A stretch of 52,983 nucleotides of DNA from Geminisphaera colitermitum TAV2 (GTDB lineage: Bacteria > Verrucomicrobiota > Verrucomicrobiia > Opitutales > Opitutaceae), in assembly GCF_000171235.2 (NCBI RefSeq), contig NZ_ABEA03000080.1, forward strand, positions 1-52,983. Reading direction: 5' to 3'. The translations under genes and the position numbers were made by a program. How positions within the stretch are numbered: position 1 is the first letter of the stretch; the number at the start of each line of letters is the position of its first letter. Of this stretch, positions 26,463 to 35,882 are shown piece after piece. Under the pieces are notes generated by a model. That model made no database searches, was not told the DNA's origin, and worked only from the letters and a program-made list of their open reading frames with translations.

Positions 26463-27134
26463 ATGCCAATCATCGCCGTCATCGACAACGGAATCTGCAA
26501 CCTGCGCAGCGTCACCAAGGCGCTCGAAGCCGTGGGGGCCGACGTGCGCGTGATTCATACGCCCGTCGAACTGCGCGCCGCACACGCCTCCGGGCTGGTG
26601 CTGCCGGGCGTGGGCGCGCTGGGCGATTGCGTGGCGTCGCTGCGCGCCTCCGGCATCGACGATGCCGTGCGCGGCTGGATCGGCGAAAACCGCCCGTTCC
26701 TCGGCGTGTGCCTGGGAATGCAGGCCTTGTTCGAACACTCGGAGGAAGGGGGGGGGGGGGGAGGCAACGCCAGTCGTGGCGGTGGTGTGAACGGGCTGGG
26801 TGTGTTTCCGGGCCGCGTGGTGCGCTTTGCCCACACGCCCGAATCGGGCCTTAAAATTCCGCACATGGGCTGGAACACCATTCGCTTCACGCAACCCAAC
26901 TCACCCTTGCAGACAGGGCTGCGCGAGGAGGGCGAATCGGTGTATTTCGTGCATAGCTACCACTGCGTGCCCGCCGACCCTGCGCTGGTGCTGGCGACTT
27001 GCAACTACGGTGGCGACTTCACGGCGGCAATCGCGCGCGGACGCTGTTTCGCCACGCAGTTTCACCCGGAAAAAAGCCAGGAGCGCGGCCTGCAAATCTA
27101 TCGCAATTTCGCCAGCGTCGCGGCGGCGGCGTAA
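26463..27134 (+). CDS. hisH: Imidazole glycerol phosphate synthase, glutaminase subunit
   Basis: 223 residues. Class-I amidotransferase: IAVIDNGICNLRSVTKAL, LVLPGVGALGDC, nucleophile Cys in GVCLGMQALFEHSEE, GLKIPHMGWNTI, YFVHSYHC, and the His/Glu pair in ATQFHPEKSQERGLQIYRNF. It releases ammonia for HisF in histidine synthesis. A G14 tract adds a Gly-rich insert (EEGGGGGGNASRGGG) in the loop after the catalytic Cys, where the family varies in length. No other his gene is nearby. Confidence 0.94.
   Translation: MPIIAVIDNGICNLRSVTKALEAVGADVRVIHTPVELRAAHASGLVLPGVGALGDCVASLRASGIDDAVRGWIGENRPFLGVCLGMQALFEHSEEGGGGGGNASRGGGVNGLGVFPGRVVRFAHTPESGLKIPHMGWNTIRFTQPNSPLQTGLREEGESVYFVHSYHCVPADPALVLATCNYGGDFTAAIARGRCFATQFHPEKSQERGLQIYRNFASVAAAA
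26748..26761. repeat. G14 tract inside hisH
   Basis: Fourteen G encode glycines in a surface loop 17 residues after the catalytic Cys; a one-base slip would inactivate a biosynthetic gene. Downstream, 27135-27348 shows no gene. Confidence 0.95.
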
Positions 27135-27348
27135 GAATGGCGGCAACGGGAAACGTCCTCGCCGGTGGCGTCTGACACCCTTTTCCAGTCAGAAATGTCT
27201 CACGCGGAGCAACGGTGTCATTGAGCAAGCTGGAAGTTTGGATATTTAAAATCGCCCGTTGCTGTGTCCGCCACGCGTTTGGACGGCTCACGCTCACGTA
27301 AACCAACGCCGCCCGACTCCGCATCACGCACGCCACGGCCAGCCACCC

Positions 27349-28530
27349 TTACCCGCGTTTCCGGTTTTGCTGGCGGTATTCCATCGGCGTGACGCCGAGC
27401 ACTCGCTTGAAAACGCGGCCCATGCGATCGTCATTGGGAAAACCGCATTCGAGCGCGATGTCGTAGGCCTTCTTCGCTGTTCCCGCCAGCAACTCGCGCG
27501 CCTTCTCCATGCGCTTGTGCGTAATTTCGTTGGCGATGGTGCGGCCCACGTTTTTCAAAAACGCCGCGTGCAACCGCTGATAGGACAATGGCACCAACGC
27601 CGCCACCGTCTTCGCGTTGATCGCCCGCGTGTAGTTCTGCCAGATATGGTGCAGCACCGTGGCCACGTGCGGATGCTTGATCGCCATCATGTCGGTGCTC
27701 AACCGCGTCACCACGCCTGCCGGCGGGATGAGCACCGGCTCCGCGGGCGGCGTCTCCCCGTGCAGTATCCTGTCCAGCAATACAGCCGCTTCGTAGCCCA
27801 TCACCTCATGGTTGCTGTCGATGCTCGACAACGGCACCGGCGCGAACTCGCAGCGCAGCGGATCGTTGTTCACGCCGAGCACCGCCACCTGCTCCGGGAT
27901 TGGAATTGAAAACTGGATGCACGCATGGATCACCTCGATTGCGTGCTCGTCGTGCTCCGCCATGATCGCCAGCGGCTTGGGCAGCGCCGTCACCGACTCG
28001 CCCAGCCATTCGACCAACGCCGCCTCCGAATACTGCACGCGCCCCCCGCTGTGCCTGAGCCAGTTCATCAAATGCGCCCGCGCCCCCAATTCCTCCGCCC
28101 GTGCCCGAAACGCCCGCCACCGCTCGCGCGCCGCCGGCGCATGCGATTTCAGAAAAAACGCCATGTCGCGAAAACCCCGCTCGAAAAAATAGTCCGCCGC
28201 CATGACTCCGATCTTGCGCACATCCGGCTTCACCGTCGGCACCCCCGGCTGCTTGCCGTTGCCGATGTTCACGACTGGCTTGTCCGTTTTTTTGATGAAC
28301 TCATACAGCGCCGAATCCGCGTGCAGATAGGAAATGATTCCGTCCTCCCGCCACAGCGGAAAGTGGTTTTTGTAACGCTCCACCGCCGCGTCCAGAATCC
28401 ACCCCGCCTCCCGCGCATGGCGGATGATCCCGCGATGCACCGCCGGTGAATACCACGCCAGCGCCAGCAGGATGCTCGTGCGTTTTTGCGAATACGATTT
28501 GGACAAGCGGGATGGGGAAACGGAAGTCAT
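27349..28530 (-). CDS. XylR-like regulator (LacI-type sensor plus AraC helix-turn-helix)
   Basis: About 393 residues from ATG 28530 (MTSVSPSRLSKSYSQKRTSILLALAWYSPAVHRGIIRHAREAGW). The N-terminal part is a periplasmic-binding-type sugar sensor (VAVLGVNNDPLRCEFAPVPLSSIDSNHEVMGYEAAVLLDRIL). The C-terminal part is an AraC double helix-turn-helix (RLHAAFLKNVGRTIANEITHKRMEKARELLAGTAKKAYDIALECGFPNDDRMGRVFKRVLGVTPMEYR). Same layout as E. coli XylR. Divergent from the gene at 28711, so it probably controls 28.7-36.6 kb; the ligand is unproven. Confidence 0.9.
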   Translation of the reverse strand: MTSVSPSRLSKSYSQKRTSILLALAWYSPAVHRGIIRHAREAGWILDAAVERYKNHFPLWREDGIISYLHADSALYEFIKKTDKPVVNIGNGKQPGVPTVKPDVRKIGVMAADYFFERGFRDMAFFLKSHAPAARERWRAFRARAEELGARAHLMNWLRHSGGRVQYSEAALVEWLGESVTALPKPLAIMAEHDEHAIEVIHACIQFSIPIPEQVAVLGVNNDPLRCEFAPVPLSSIDSNHEVMGYEAAVLLDRILHGETPPAEPVLIPPAGVVTRLSTDMMAIKHPHVATVLHHIWQNYTRAINAKTVAALVPLSYQRLHAAFLKNVGRTIANEITHKRMEKARELLAGTAKKAYDIALECGFPNDDRMGRVFKRVLGVTPMEYRQQNRKRG

Positions 28531-28710
28531 GGCGGGAAACGAAAACCGGCGGCGGGGAACAACCACGCGAACCAGCACCCCCCAAGCGAAACAACCCACC
28601 CCCGTCACCACGCAAGCCCTGAAGCGCGCACCGTTAGTTTTCGACGAAAGAAAGATGATTAAAACCGCTTTAAACACGCCTGCATCTGCGTCCCATTTTG
28701 GATCACGCCC

Positions 28711-31470
28711 ATGTCGTCTGCCACGCTCTCACCGCCACCACCCGCCCCCGTCGTCCGTCCGCCATCCCGTGGCATGGGCGTCCCTCTTGGGAACCCCGTT
28801 CTCCTGAATGGCTCCTCCCGGGAAAAGTCGATCAGGCGACCGGCGTTCCCACATAACGCGGTCGTCCCGCCCGTCATCCGCAACCTCACTTTCGAAATCT
28901 CCCTCAAACCCTTCTATGCCCTCGATGACGACGCCACCCTTGCCACCTGCGCCGCCGCCATCCGCCAGTGGGAACACCTCGCGCGCCACGCCACCACCCT
29001 CTCGATTCTCCTCTGGGCCTCCGACGGCTCCGAAATCCTTGAATACACTGGCGACCTCGACGCCCCCATGGAATGGGCCCGCTATCTCGGCAACAGCAAC
29101 CCTCACAGCGAAGTCCCCAACGACCCCGAAAAACGCAGCCTCCACTCCCGCAACTACCTCTACCGCCCCGACGCCCGCCCCATCACCTACCGACGCCTCG
29201 CCGACATCGTCCGTGCCTGGCGCCTGGCCGCCGCCGACAACCCCGCCACCAAAAACAAAACCCTCCGCATCGGCCTGCCCTTCGACCCCGGCGGCGAATT
29301 CGCCCCCTCCGATTTCAAATACAAACGCCACCGCGAAATCTGCCTCGCCAACACCATGGGCGCCGCCAGCTTTGTCTGCTGCTATGGTATCCTAAATTCA
29401 GATACGCACCGCTACGCTGCTTATCCGCGCGGCATCCCGCAAAACACCGGCATCGGCACCTTTATCGGACGCCAATTCCGCCACCTCGCCGCCGACATCG
29501 GCCTCGACTACCTCTGGCTCTCCAACGGTTTCGGTTTCGGCCTGGAAACCTGGCATACCACCGGTCCCCTCTTCGAGGGCCAAACCTTTTCGCCGGAAAA
29601 CGCCCCCGCCCTCCGCGACCGCATCCTCGGCTTCTGGCGCGACCTCCGTGCCGAACTCCCGCCCGCCATCGGCATCGAGACCCGCGGCACCAACCTCGGC
29701 ACCGCCACCGACCTCGCCAGCGACGCCACCCCGCTGCGCGAGCTTTACGAAGGCGGCTTCGACTTCGCCCCGCCCGTCAATTCCCCCTGGGCCGCCCTCG
29801 ACGGCGACTTCGGCATCGAGCTCGCCGGTTACATGACCCGCATCGCCGAGCTCCCGCCCGGCCGCGGCATCCCGTTTCGTTATTACCTGCACGACCCCTG
29901 GTGGTACAACTCCCCCTGGCTCGACCGCTACGAAGGCCAGCCCCACGACATTTATCTGCCCCTCGCCACCGCCAGCATCGACGCCGCCGGCAACACCCGC
30001 GCCGCCGAAACCCTCAGCCTTCTCACTCTCGACGACTCCTACGGGCGCATGCCCGACACCGTTCCCAGCCAGGCCACCCCGCATCTCCTCCGCGCCTGGA
30101 CCGAACGCCCCGATGCCGCCGGCCCCCTCGTGTGGCTTTATCCCTTCGATGAAGTCCACGACGCCATGTTTGGCCCCGCGCCCGCCCCCGAGCGCCTCTT
30201 CCACACCGACTGGTTTGCGCGCGAAATCATCAACGACGGCCTCCCCCTCAACACCGTCGTCAGCACCCGTGCCTTCGCCGCGCTCCTCGATTCCGGGCGC
30301 GCCCAAGACGTCCTCGGCGGCCGCGTCCTCATCACCCCCGCGCCCTTCGACGCCGCCACCGAACGACGCCTCCTCGCCTGGGCCGACGCCGGCGGCGCGC
30401 TCCTCGTTTACGGCCCCCTCGGCACCGCCCCCGCCCTTCGCGGCCGCCTCGGCCTCGCCGCCGCCGCCCCGCTTTCCGGTAGCATGATCGTGGATACGGC
30501 TCCGCCGGCCATCGACGCCCACGAAGACGGTCCTCCCCGCCCGGCCATTTTCGAGCACAGCCCCATCATGTCCGGCGGCGCGCTTTGCGAAGCCCCCTCC
30601 CCTCTCCCCCGCCATGCCGCGCACATCGCCGCCTGCGTTCCCGGTGGCGCGGGCGTCCCGCCCGCATGGAGCGGCGACGTCCTCGTCGCCGGACGGGACG
30701 ACAGTCCCGCCAAAACCGGGCGCGCTGACGCGCGTCGGGCGACGGGGACGTCGCCCCTCCATGCCGCGGGCGTCCCGCCTGCCACAACCCCTCTCCTCCG
30801 CGTCCTCGCCGCCCATTGCGCGACCTCCGCCGGCGGACGCATCGCCTGGCTTCGCGCCCCGCTGACCATGCGCATGATTCCCAGACAAAAACTTCCCGTC
30901 CCCGACGCGTCCGACACCACCTGGTCCCTGGCGCAGCTCGTTCGTCACGTCCTCTCCGAAGCGCACGGCTGGCACTTTTCCTTCAACACCACAACCTCCA
31001 CCGGACGCCACCCCGTCCTCACGCTCCACCGTCACGCCAACGCGTGGTTGTTTTCCGGATACATTCCCGACACCACCGCCGAAATCCATCTCCACACCCC
31101 GTTGGGCGCGCCCATTTTTCTCGGAACAGAAACCCGCCTCCGCGACGGCCACGCCACCCACCGACTGCCCCGCGCCTGCCGCCACGAATGCCGGATATTC
31201 CTCCACGGCCAGACCGACGGCGTCATTGGCTGCATCGAACGTCATCCCGCCCAAATTGGCGTCACCCGCCGCATCCTTGTTAGCGGACTGCGCGAAGCCA
31301 CTCTCCGCTTTTTCCCTCCACACGACGCCGGTCCCGTGACAGCTTGGCACAACATGCCCTGGCCCCATATCACCGGCGACACCATCGCCCTGCGCGAACA
31401 CCACACCCCGCACGGCCTCATGCTCGAAACCACCTCACCCGTCACCGGAGAAATCCGCCTCTCTTGGTAA
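28711..31470 (+). CDS. Large unrecognised protein, possible glycoside hydrolase
   Basis: 919 residues, no clear signal peptide. I do not recognise a family. A start such as VIRNLTFEISLKPFYALDDDATLATCAAAIRQWEHLARHATTLSILLWASDGSEIL, the aromatic-rich middle (YLWLSNGFGFGLETWHTTGPLFEGQTFSPENAPALRDRIL, RYYLHDPWWYNSPWLDRYEGQPHDIYLPLATASI) and a later Rossmann-like part (LLAWADAGGALLVYGPLG) suggest a TIM barrel plus a GH42-like trimerisation-type domain, an inference. A GC repeat is inserted in frame at residues 645-692. It is the first gene facing the XylR-like regulator. Confidence 0.8.
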   Translation: MSSATLSPPPPAPVVRPPSRGMGVPLGNPVLLNGSSREKSIRRPAFPHNAVVPPVIRNLTFEISLKPFYALDDDATLATCAAAIRQWEHLARHATTLSILLWASDGSEILEYTGDLDAPMEWARYLGNSNPHSEVPNDPEKRSLHSRNYLYRPDARPITYRRLADIVRAWRLAAADNPATKNKTLRIGLPFDPGGEFAPSDFKYKRHREICLANTMGAASFVCCYGILNSDTHRYAAYPRGIPQNTGIGTFIGRQFRHLAADIGLDYLWLSNGFGFGLETWHTTGPLFEGQTFSPENAPALRDRILGFWRDLRAELPPAIGIETRGTNLGTATDLASDATPLRELYEGGFDFAPPVNSPWAALDGDFGIELAGYMTRIAELPPGRGIPFRYYLHDPWWYNSPWLDRYEGQPHDIYLPLATASIDAAGNTRAAETLSLLTLDDSYGRMPDTVPSQATPHLLRAWTERPDAAGPLVWLYPFDEVHDAMFGPAPAPERLFHTDWFAREIINDGLPLNTVVSTRAFAALLDSGRAQDVLGGRVLITPAPFDAATERRLLAWADAGGALLVYGPLGTAPALRGRLGLAAAAPLSGSMIVDTAPPAIDAHEDGPPRPAIFEHSPIMSGGALCEAPSPLPRHAAHIAACVPGGAGVPPAWSGDVLVAGRDDSPAKTGRADARRATGTSPLHAAGVPPATTPLLRVLAAHCATSAGGRIAWLRAPLTMRMIPRQKLPVPDASDTTWSLAQLVRHVLSEAHGWHFSFNTTTSTGRHPVLTLHRHANAWLFSGYIPDTTAEIHLHTPLGAPIFLGTETRLRDGHATHRLPRACRHECRIFLHGQTDGVIGCIERHPAQIGVTRRILVSGLREATLRFFPPHDAGPVTAWHNMPWPHITGDTIALREHHTPHGLMLETTSPVTGEIRLSW
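30644..30785. repeat. GC palindromic repeat inside the large unrecognised gene
   Basis: A REP-like arm (30644-30665), nested GCGACG/CGTCGC segments and a degenerate second arm ending near 30785. Translated in frame as GGAGVPPAWSGDVLVAG ... GTSPLHAAGVPPAT. Confidence 0.85.
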
Positions 31471-31473
31471 CGT

Positions 31474-31483
31474 CCCCCCCCCC
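31474..31483. repeat. C10 tract upstream of a pseudopilin gene
   Basis: Ten C, then T and six more C, directly after the stop at 31470 and 32 bases before the pseudopilin start. Confidence 0.95.
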
Positions 31484-31515
31484 TCCCCCCGACCACACCC
31501 GTATCCAAAAACACC

Positions 31516-32253
31516 ATGCATTCGCCCACCTCAAACTTCCGCCCGGCCCTCGTCGTCCATGTCAGCTCCGCCGCCTTCACGCTTATCGAGTTGCTCACGG
31601 TCATCGCCATCATCGGCATCCTTGCCGCCATCATCATACCCACAGCAGGCCGCGTCCGGGAATCCGCCCGCGACGCCCAATGCAAAAGCAACCTCCGGCA
31701 AATCGGCGTCGCCGTCACGCTCTACGTCAACGACAACCGCGTCTGGCCCTACGGCAACAGTCCGACACTCGTTCAGGAACTCGCCCCCTATCTCAATCCC
31801 AACGCAACGACACCATGGAGCGGCACCAAAATCGATGAATGCCCCTCCCGCAAAATCATCGTCAACGACGGCACTATCAACCGCTCCTACGGTGCCAACC
31901 CCTTCGTCTTTGTGGATGGCGGCACCGCCACCCCCAAAAAAACTCGTACGCCACCCGGAAAAGTCACCCGCCACTCTGAGACCATTCTCTGCATGGACGC
32001 CTGCCAGCGTGACACCGGCAGCGCCCACAGCCGCATGGCCAACCTCGAACCGTCATCCGTAGTCAGCCAGAACCCCTCCGATGCCGACAACCTCGTCCCC
32101 CCCGTCTCCGGCGAAGACGTGGACGGCACCAGCATCGCCATCTACCGCTTCCGCCATTCCGGCCAGAAAACCAATGCCGTCCGCGCCGACGCCTCCATTG
32201 CCACCTACGCCAAAGGCACCCTGAAAAACCGCCATTTCGCCATCGAATACTGA
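31516..32253 (+). CDS. Pseudopilin-like protein
   Basis: 245 residues. The leader ends SSA, then AFTLIELLTVIAIIGILAAIIIP. Near the C-terminus, RHSGQKTNAVRADASIATY is a degenerate version of the H-X9-DG motif. It lies between the large unrecognised gene and the GH-A protein gene; the next start is 11 bases after its stop, so transcription is surely shared. Confidence 0.9.
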   Translation: MHSPTSNFRPALVVHVSSAAFTLIELLTVIAIIGILAAIIIPTAGRVRESARDAQCKSNLRQIGVAVTLYVNDNRVWPYGNSPTLVQELAPYLNPNATTPWSGTKIDECPSRKIIVNDGTINRSYGANPFVFVDGGTATPKKTRTPPGKVTRHSETILCMDACQRDTGSAHSRMANLEPSSVVSQNPSDADNLVPPVSGEDVDGTSIAIYRFRHSGQKTNAVRADASIATYAKGTLKNRHFAIEY

Positions 32254-32264
32254 TCTACGCTCCC

Positions 32265-35200
32265 ATGCCTTTGCGCACTCTTCACCTTCCGCTTGCCGTT
32301 CTACTGCTCCCGCTGCTTGCCGCGCTGGCTCCCACGCCTGTCGTCGCCGCTACAATCTCGCACACCGAGCCCACTTACAAAGAAAGCCGGATCACTATGG
32401 ACCCGATCCCGCCCGGACCGTATTCGGAAAATAATACAATCGCGATCACACTCCGTTACCACCTCTCCCCCCGCGACGCCGCCGCCGGCGACACCCGCCT
32501 CGTCCTTGTCCCGCTTGGTCCCCGAAACGCACCCGGTGCCACTCCCTTGCACCGCTCTTATCCCGGAATGGTTGCGCAATCCATTCCCGTTTCCCCCGGC
32601 ATCGGCACGCACACCTTCCGCTTTTGCGTGACGAAAATCTTCCCCCGCAACGACCTCAACTTCGCCGCCCACTTCACGACCAACGGACGCCGCTGGCCAC
32701 TCAACTGGTCCTACGACGCACGCAGCGACGAACCCCTTCGCGACTCCATTCGACTCGAACCACAGCATCCATTTTACACCATCGACACCGACCGCCCCGC
32801 CAACCTCTTCACCTACGACGAACCCGTGCGCCTCCGCGTCACCTTCCGCAAAAACGTCACCCCCGGCCAACGCCGCCTCCTCCACTACCGACTCCACGAC
32901 GCCCGCGGCGACACCCTCACCGGCGCCCTCACCGTCACCACCGCCGCGTCCGGCCAACACACCACACTCACACTCCCTATCCCTCCCGAACGCCGCGGCA
33001 TCTTCGCCCTCGAAACCAACATCGCCGAATGGGGCGAACGCGAACTCGTCTTCGCTCGCATCCCTGACGTCCGCGCCCTCACCCGCGACGCCCTCACGCC
33101 CTTCGGCGGAACCGAAATCCAGACCGAAGCCCAAAACATCATCGCCCGCCAACTCGGCCTCACCCACACCCGACACCACAACTTCCACTGGGCCAAAGCC
33201 CAGCCCGCGCCCGGCCAATGGGAAACCGCGACTTGGGATCGCATCCTCGACACCAACCACCGCCACGGCATCCAAGCCTCCATCATCGTGGTCAACCCAC
33301 CTCTCTGGATCATGCCCGATGGAACCCACGGCGCAGGATTCCAACCCTTCCCTTTCGATCACGAAGCATGGCGCGAAAGTATCCGGCACTTGACTACACG
33401 CTGGAAAAACAAACTCCACTCCATCGAATGGCTCAACGAAATCACCCCCGGCGTCCAAACCCCCGACCCCGTTGGCGACTATCTCGCTTTTTGTCGCATC
33501 GGCACCGAAACCGTGCGTGAAATCGCCCCCCGCCTCCAAACTCAACTCGCCGGCGGACTCTGGCCGCGCAACTTCCGCCAAGACGTTCTCCGCGCTGGCA
33601 TCGCCCGCCAAATCGACATTCTCCCCGTCCACTACGGCGACGAAAACAGTGTGCTCGACGCACGCGACGACCTCCTCGCTGCCGGAGAGACCATAGCGCC
33701 CCAAGGCCGGGTCATCCTCTGGGACAACGAATCCGCCCATCCCGTCTGGGTGCCCCTCGACATGCCTTGGAGCGAAGCCATTCGCGACCGCAGCCAGTCC
33801 GAATGGGTGCTTCGCCGCTGGCCCGGCGAACTCGTGGCAGGCGCGCAACGCATCCTCTATTTCGGCGGTTTTCGCAGCCTCGCCGCTGGCGGGTGGAACT
33901 ACCTCATCGACGCCGACAAACCCCGCCCCGTTGCCGTCACCCTCGCCGTGCAATCTGCCAAACTCGGCACCGCTCGCCCCCTAGGCCGCATCCCTCTGGG
34001 CGAACTCGGCATCGCTTACCTCTTTGAAAACGCCGGAAAACCCATCGCCATCCTCTCCACGCAAAATACAAACGGCGAAACCATCACCCTCGACCTTGGC
34101 CCTGCAAACGCCTCCGTAACACCCCCTCCCCCCACTGCTCTCATCACCGACTACCAAGGCAACGAAACCCGCCTCCCCCTGACCCCCTCCGGCCAGCTCA
34201 CTCTGAAACTCGATACCCTTCCTGTCTTTGTCGAAGCCGGTTCGCTCGACGCTTGGCGCAGTCACGCCGGCCTGCGCGTGGGCGATGGACGCGGTCAAGC
34301 ACGCTTCGTCCGACCGCGTGGTGCCAACCTGCACGCGCCCGTTGAAATCACAAACTCGTTTGAGTACCCCCTCTCCGTCACGCTCGCCCTACGCGTCCCC
34401 TATGGATGGCCCCAGCCCGCCCCTATTCCGGTAACGATTCCCGTCGGAGAAACCCGCCGCCTCACCCTCCCCCTTGTCATCCCGCCAACAGCCCCGACAG
34501 GACGTATCTCTCTTGAAGCCACGGCCACGTTTTCCACCACGAAGATCACCGCCCACCAGCAAGTCACGCTCGATGTCATCGACCCGTCCATGCTCGGCAA
34601 TCTCCTCCAAAATCCTGGCTTCGAAAACCCCGGCAATCGCTCCGAACGCGCCGCCCACTGGAGCACCGATCCACAAACCCGGCGCGAAACCGCGCCCCCC
34701 TCCTCCCTCATCCCCGGCCTAGGCAACCATCTGCTCTCCATCAGCGGAGTATCCAAAAAATGGGGACACGCCAGCCAGCAACTTCCGGTGCTTCCTGGGC
34801 AATCCTACCTGTATTCCCTCTGGGTGCGCACAGAGGACATTGCCGCCGGTAGCAACGTCTCGCTGTGTCTCAAGGACGGCAGCACGCGCACCCTTCACAT
34901 CAACCGCATATTCCGCGCTCCGCGCACCTCGCCATGGTGCTTCAAACACGTCCGCCTCGACATGCCGCCCGACGTGGAAACCATCACCGTCACGCCCGTT
35001 GCCAACGGTCCCGGCAATGCCTCCTTTGACAACATCAGCGTCACACTCCACGAAGGCACACCTTGGGCTGCCCTCGCCAGCCGTGCCGCCCGCTCCCCCC
35101 AAGTGGACGGCCACTTCGACGACTGGCCCCTCGCCCGACTCCATCCCCTCCCTCTCCTCGCCGACAACCAACTCACCATAACCGACACAGCCTGGCGCTG

Positions 35201-35744
35201 GTCACCCGAAAACCTCAGTGCAGCCGCCTGGCTGCAATGGGACACCTCCGGCCTCTACCTCGCCCTCCGCGTGCGCGACGACCAGCACCATACCATCGCC
35301 GACGACGCCCGCCTAACCGAAGGCGATAGCCTTCAACTCGCCCTGCATCCGCTCAACCGCGCATTCGGCGAAGACCACCGCGCCTTTGCCTACACCGTGA
35401 GCGACGCCCGTCCCGGTACCGGCGGAGGAATGCACACGCTGTATCGTGATAAAAAATACGCCGGAGGACTCACCTCCGGCCACCTCGCCCGCGACTCCTC
35501 CGTTTACAAACTCGCCATCCGCCGCGACGACTCCGCCCGCGTCACCGATTATGAACTCTTCATGCCCTGGACAGAACTCGGCGGCATCGTTCCCGAACCC
35601 GGCGTAAAATTCGGACTCTCGCTCCAACTCAACGACAACGACGGCGACAAGCGCGCCGCAGTAATGACATGGGGCGACGGACTGTATCCGCGATGGGAGC
35701 CTCTCCGTTTCGGCATTCTCACCCTCGTCAATGATACAGAGTAA
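32265..35744 (+). CDS. Large secreted multidomain glycoside hydrolase (GH-A clan) with two carbohydrate-binding modules
   Basis: 1159 residues with a signal peptide (MPLRTLHLPLAVLLLPLLAALAPTPVVAA). After N-terminal beta domains, residues about 265-560 look like a GH-A TIM barrel: HNFHWAKAQPAPGQWETATWDRILDTNHRHGIQASIIVVNPP, candidate acid/base Glu in SIEWLNEITPG, candidate nucleophile in RVILWDNES. Residues about 775-930 (NLLQNPGFENPGN ... FDNISVTLHEG) resemble a CBM4/9 jelly roll. Residues about 940-1155 (VDGHFDDWP, LYLALRVRDDQH, EGDSLQLALHP, YELFMPWTELGG, FGLSLQLNDND) resemble CBM9. Substrate unknown; GH39-like is one option. Confidence 0.75.
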   Translation: MPLRTLHLPLAVLLLPLLAALAPTPVVAATISHTEPTYKESRITMDPIPPGPYSENNTIAITLRYHLSPRDAAAGDTRLVLVPLGPRNAPGATPLHRSYPGMVAQSIPVSPGIGTHTFRFCVTKIFPRNDLNFAAHFTTNGRRWPLNWSYDARSDEPLRDSIRLEPQHPFYTIDTDRPANLFTYDEPVRLRVTFRKNVTPGQRRLLHYRLHDARGDTLTGALTVTTAASGQHTTLTLPIPPERRGIFALETNIAEWGERELVFARIPDVRALTRDALTPFGGTEIQTEAQNIIARQLGLTHTRHHNFHWAKAQPAPGQWETATWDRILDTNHRHGIQASIIVVNPPLWIMPDGTHGAGFQPFPFDHEAWRESIRHLTTRWKNKLHSIEWLNEITPGVQTPDPVGDYLAFCRIGTETVREIAPRLQTQLAGGLWPRNFRQDVLRAGIARQIDILPVHYGDENSVLDARDDLLAAGETIAPQGRVILWDNESAHPVWVPLDMPWSEAIRDRSQSEWVLRRWPGELVAGAQRILYFGGFRSLAAGGWNYLIDADKPRPVAVTLAVQSAKLGTARPLGRIPLGELGIAYLFENAGKPIAILSTQNTNGETITLDLGPANASVTPPPPTALITDYQGNETRLPLTPSGQLTLKLDTLPVFVEAGSLDAWRSHAGLRVGDGRGQARFVRPRGANLHAPVEITNSFEYPLSVTLALRVPYGWPQPAPIPVTIPVGETRRLTLPLVIPPTAPTGRISLEATATFSTTKITAHQQVTLDVIDPSMLGNLLQNPGFENPGNRSERAAHWSTDPQTRRETAPPSSLIPGLGNHLLSISGVSKKWGHASQQLPVLPGQSYLYSLWVRTEDIAAGSNVSLCLKDGSTRTLHINRIFRAPRTSPWCFKHVRLDMPPDVETITVTPVANGPGNASFDNISVTLHEGTPWAALASRAARSPQVDGHFDDWPLARLHPLPLLADNQLTITDTAWRWSPENLSAAAWLQWDTSGLYLALRVRDDQHHTIADDARLTEGDSLQLALHPLNRAFGEDHRAFAYTVSDARPGTGGGMHTLYRDKKYAGGLTSGHLARDSSVYKLAIRRDDSARVTDYELFMPWTELGGIVPEPGVKFGLSLQLNDNDGDKRAAVMTWGDGLYPRWEPLRFGILTLVNDTE

Positions 35745-35794
35745 ATCCTCACCCACTCGTTTCTCACGCTCTTAATCTTCTCCATTTTCCTTTC

Positions 35795-35847
35795 GGTATC
35801 GAATTTTAGGCACGGCATTCGATACCGGATCGTTCCCGGAATGCCGT
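35795..35847 (+). promoter_or_regulatory. Two mutually exclusive hairpins upstream of a PEP-CTERM gene
   Basis: GGTATCGAAT (35795-35804) pairs with ATTCGATACC (35817-35826), and ACGGCATTC (35812-35820) pairs with GAATGCCGT (35839-35847). They share ATTC, so only one can form. This may be a terminator or a conditional leader. Confidence 0.4.
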
Positions 35848-35882
35848 CAGCCATCTAACACAACAATACCAAGGTCATCACC

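Noticed and set aside
29398-31413. A 671-residue minus-strand frame opposite the large unrecognised gene
   Set aside because: It is Gly/Glu/Val-rich with no domain logic, typical antisense of a GC-rich gene; the plus frame has structured motifs.
32301-33953. A 550-residue minus-strand frame opposite the GH-A protein
   Set aside because: Low-complexity Gly/Asp/Val antisense; the plus frame has a signal peptide and recognisable domains.
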